Source of the DNA: JAKAWM01 sp049966695
Lineage (GTDB): Bacteria; Actinomycetota; Acidimicrobiia; Acidimicrobiales; Palsa-688
Assembly: GCA_049966695.1 (NCBI GenBank)
Contig: JBMFUG010000039.1
Coordinates: forward strand, 1 to 23,843
Direction of reading: 5' to 3'
Length of the DNA: 23,843 nt
The notes below the pieces were generated by a model, which was given only the letters and a program-made list of their open reading frames with translations, did not search any database and was not told the origin of the DNA. A program made the position numbers and the translations under genes. How positions within the stretch are numbered: the stretch's first letter is position 1; every line of letters begins with the position of its first letter. Shown one piece after another: positions 22,214-23,843 of the stretch.

Positions 22214-22303
22214 TGAGAGGGTGCGTAGCACTACTGGTGGTAGTAGCTGGGGGGGGCGGGGGGGGGAGGGGCGCGATGCCTGTGGATGTTGTGGATATCC
22301 CCA
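22214..22303. other. G-rich junction between HicB-like gene and IS110 leader
   Basis: Contains a small dyad CTACT/AGTAG (22231-22246) and a run of G8-C-G9-A-G4 (22249-22274), a possible G-quadruplex on the plus strand. The left end of the IS110 element probably lies in or near this stretch; IS110 elements have no terminal inverted repeats, so I cannot place it exactly. Confidence 0.4.
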
Positions 22304-22528
22304 GTGTTGTCCTCTTGTGTCCCACAACACGCTCGGGGAAGTGTCGATGTGTCTGGGGCCGAGCCGGGCGGGCCTGACCCTCCATGTGTGACTGGCCTTG
22401 TGCCTTGCCGCTGATCTGTCGGCCCAGGTCCCCGGCCCCAGACGCGCACCAGCCGGTCGGACGGACGTGACCTGATAGGAGCCTTGACTCCACGCTGGGA
22501 GTCCTGTCCGCCGTCCCGGCCGGTGGTG
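22304..22528 (+). ncRNA. Putative IS110 bridge RNA (structured leader)
   Basis: Non-coding leader of the IS110 element with three nested-stem units. A 5' hairpin GTGTTGT/ACAACAC spans 22304-22330. Domain 1 is closed by the perfect 10-bp pair GTCTGGGGCC (22351) / GGCCCCAGAC (22434), with inner GGGCC/GGCCC. Domain 2 has outer arms CACCAGCCGG (22447) / CCGGCCGGTGGTG (22516), inner GGAC/GTCC pairs and a GACTCC/GGAGTC hairpin (22486-22503). This resembles the 5' stem-loop, target-binding loop and donor-binding loop of IS621-type bridge RNA. The domain 2 loop carries GATAGGAGC (22474-22482), which recurs at 23832 after the recombinase gene, as expected of a donor guide. Boundaries are estimates. 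Confidence 0.55.
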
Positions 22529-22570
22529 CCGACCATGCCCATCGGATGAGAAAGGAAGGCTGGTACCAGC

Positions 22571-23827
22571 ATGCCAGGCAAAACCCGGATCGTCATCGGC
22601 GGGGTCGACACCCATAAGGACATCCACGTCGCCGCGGTGGTCGACGCCACCGGCAGGATCGTTGGCACTGCCGCCTTTGGCGCCACTGCGGCCGGCTATC
22701 GCAAGCTGCTCGGCTGGATGCGCAGCTTCGGCCAGGTGGCTTGTGTCGGTGTGGAGGGCACCGGAGCCTACGGCGCAGGACTGGCCCGGTACCTGAGCTC
22801 GGAGGGGGTCGGCGTCGCCTTCTCGGCCGCCACGGTGGCGGCCTCTCCCACCTCGTCCGCACTTCTACCTGCTTGCTCTGCCTTCGCCCGAGCCTTGGCC
22901 GCCGCTCGCGCCGCGCTAAACGGAGAGGTCGCTGTGGTGCCCAAGTCCCAGACCGGGATCGTGGAGCCCATCAGGGTCCTGCGGGTGGCGTTCTGCTCGG
23001 CCCGGGACAGCCGGGCCCGGGTCGCCAACCAGATCCGGGACCTGGTCGTGACCGCCCCCGACGCCCTCCGGGCTGAGCTCGGCGCGCTCGGCTCGGCCGA
23101 ACGTGCCGAGCACGTGGCCCGCTCCCGCACCAGCGGTGACCCCGCCGAGCTCCTCGAAGGCCTGCGCAGAGCACTGCGGGCCCTGGGGAGGCGTTATGTG
23201 GCCCTAAGCGAGGAGATGGCCGCCTTAGTGGCCACGATCGACACCCTCGCCGCCAGAGCTAACCCGGCGCTGCGCGGAGTGAAGGGCATTGGACCAGGCA
23301 CCGCCTCCATCTTGCTGGTCGCCGCCGGCGACAGCCCCGAGCGGCTGAAAAGCGACTCGGCGTTCGCCGCCCTCTGCGGCGTCTCGCCGATCGAGGCCTC
23401 CTCAGGCAAGACCACCCGGCACCGGCTCAACCGGGGCGGCAACCGCCAGGCCAACCACGCCCTGTGGAGGATCGTCATGGTGCGCCTCACCTGCGACCCT
23501 GGTACCAAGGCCTACGCCGCCAGAAGACGCGCCGAAGGCAAGACTGACCGAGACATCCTGCGCTGTCTGAAGCGCTACGTCGCACGCGAGGCCTACCGCC
23601 ACCTCGTACCACCAGCCAGCGTGCCCGCTGGGGCAGAACTTCGCATCACAAGGCTCCAAGCAGGCCTTTCGCTAGCCGCGATCGCTGGCCGGCTCCGCAC
23701 CTCTATCAAGCAGATCTCGCGCCTAGAGAGAGCCATAGTCTTCGACAACGACCTTGCCACGCGCTATCAGAGCCTCCTCGAGCAACTCGCCTCGAATGGC
23801 CTGAAGAAAGCTCCCGTGGCGGCTTGA
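22571..23827 (+). CDS. IS110-family recombinase, DEDD site altered, HTH tail
   Basis: IS110-type transposase/recombinase, 418 residues. The RuvC-like N-terminal domain has Asp13 (GGVDTHKD) and Glu62 (VGVEGTGAYG). Where relatives read GKSDPIDAxAAARAAL, this one reads ACSAFARALAAARAAL (101-116), so the last two Asp become Ala104 and Arg107, and residues 83-107 look unlike the family. The Transposase_20 domain is intact: GIGPGTASILLVAAGD, AALCGVSPIEASSGKT (Ser277/Ser278), LNRGGNRQANHAL, RRRAEGKTDRDILRCLKRYVAREAY. A C-terminal extension (about 352-405) resembles an XRE-type HTH (AGLSLAAIAGRLRTSIKQISRLER). The start is the ATG at 22571 with AAGGAAGG upstream. The element's right end is cut by the window. 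Confidence 0.9.
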   Translation: MPGKTRIVIGGVDTHKDIHVAAVVDATGRIVGTAAFGATAAGYRKLLGWMRSFGQVACVGVEGTGAYGAGLARYLSSEGVGVAFSAATVAASPTSSALLPACSAFARALAAARAALNGEVAVVPKSQTGIVEPIRVLRVAFCSARDSRARVANQIRDLVVTAPDALRAELGALGSAERAEHVARSRTSGDPAELLEGLRRALRALGRRYVALSEEMAALVATIDTLAARANPALRGVKGIGPGTASILLVAAGDSPERLKSDSAFAALCGVSPIEASSGKTTRHRLNRGGNRQANHALWRIVMVRLTCDPGTKAYAARRRAEGKTDRDILRCLKRYVAREAYRHLVPPASVPAGAELRITRLQAGLSLAAIAGRLRTSIKQISRLERAIVFDNDLATRYQSLLEQLASNGLKKAPVAA

Positions 23828-23843
23828 CAACGATAGGAGCATC
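23828..23843 (+). mobile_element. Start of IS110 right end
   Basis: The short sequence after the recombinase stop contains GATAGGAGC (23832-23840), shared with the predicted donor loop of the leader RNA. The true right boundary lies at or beyond the window edge. Confidence 0.45.

Noticed and set aside
22281..22299. TGTGGATGTTGTGGATATC as DnaA boxes / replication origin
   Set aside because: Only two imperfect copies, no DnaA-box cluster, no dnaA or dnaN nearby; more likely the IS110 left end.

Overview
The window is high-GC DNA from a chromosome that looks actinobacterial. Three things support this: a PAC2-type proteasome-assembly homologue, the hrcA-dnaJ-rsmE order, and a FolP2-type dihydropteroate synthase homologue of the kind known from mycobacteria. 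Promoter boxes of the form TA(A/G)CCT sit 6-12 nt before start codons that lack a Shine-Dalgarno (SD) site, so leaderless mRNA seems common. A deep-branching actinobacterial lineage (Acidimicrobiia-like) is my best guess, but it is inference only.

Layout. 1-1056 is a decayed patch: a frameshifted TnpB fossil abutting the front part of a methyltransferase gene. 1246-3723 holds a small ArsR-regulator/membrane-protein operon with a strong terminator, one short hypothetical gene, a gene-poor stretch of about 500 nt, and a carboxymuconolactone-decarboxylase/AhpD-like gene behind a clean dyad. 3724-7140 carries an aldo/keto reductase, a TauE/SafE-type permease, tRNA-Ala(GGC) and a membrane-anchored hypothetical protein. 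7141-21472 is a dense housekeeping core: FHA protein, leuS, PAC2 protein, thioredoxin-TPR protein, folP2-like gene, holA, rpsT, lepA, fused sat-cysC, hrcA, dnaJ, rsmE and tRNA-Glu(CTC). 21473-23843 begins right at the tRNA-Glu 3' end and is accessory DNA: a DruA/DUF4338 pseudogene, an orphan HicB-like protein and an IS110-family element.

How the parts work together. folP2 and holA are translationally coupled (TTGA overlap). hrcA overlaps dnaJ, giving one heat-shock unit that continues into rsmE. A degenerate CIRCE-like dyad with the exact 9-N9-9 geometry sits on the hrcA promoter, which suggests autoregulation. rpsT and lepA diverge from a 72-nt intergenic region, and sat-cysC occupies the place between lepA and hrcA where many actinobacteria carry hemW.

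The most notable observations are in the last 1.6 kb. The non-coding leader of the IS110 element folds on paper into two long hairpin domains preceded by a 5' hairpin, about 225 nt in total, resembling the bridge RNA of IS110 elements. One loop shares a 9-mer with the sequence just after the recombinase gene. The recombinase has an intact open frame but appears to lack the last two Asp residues of its DEDD active site, and it carries a C-terminal helix-turn-helix extension.
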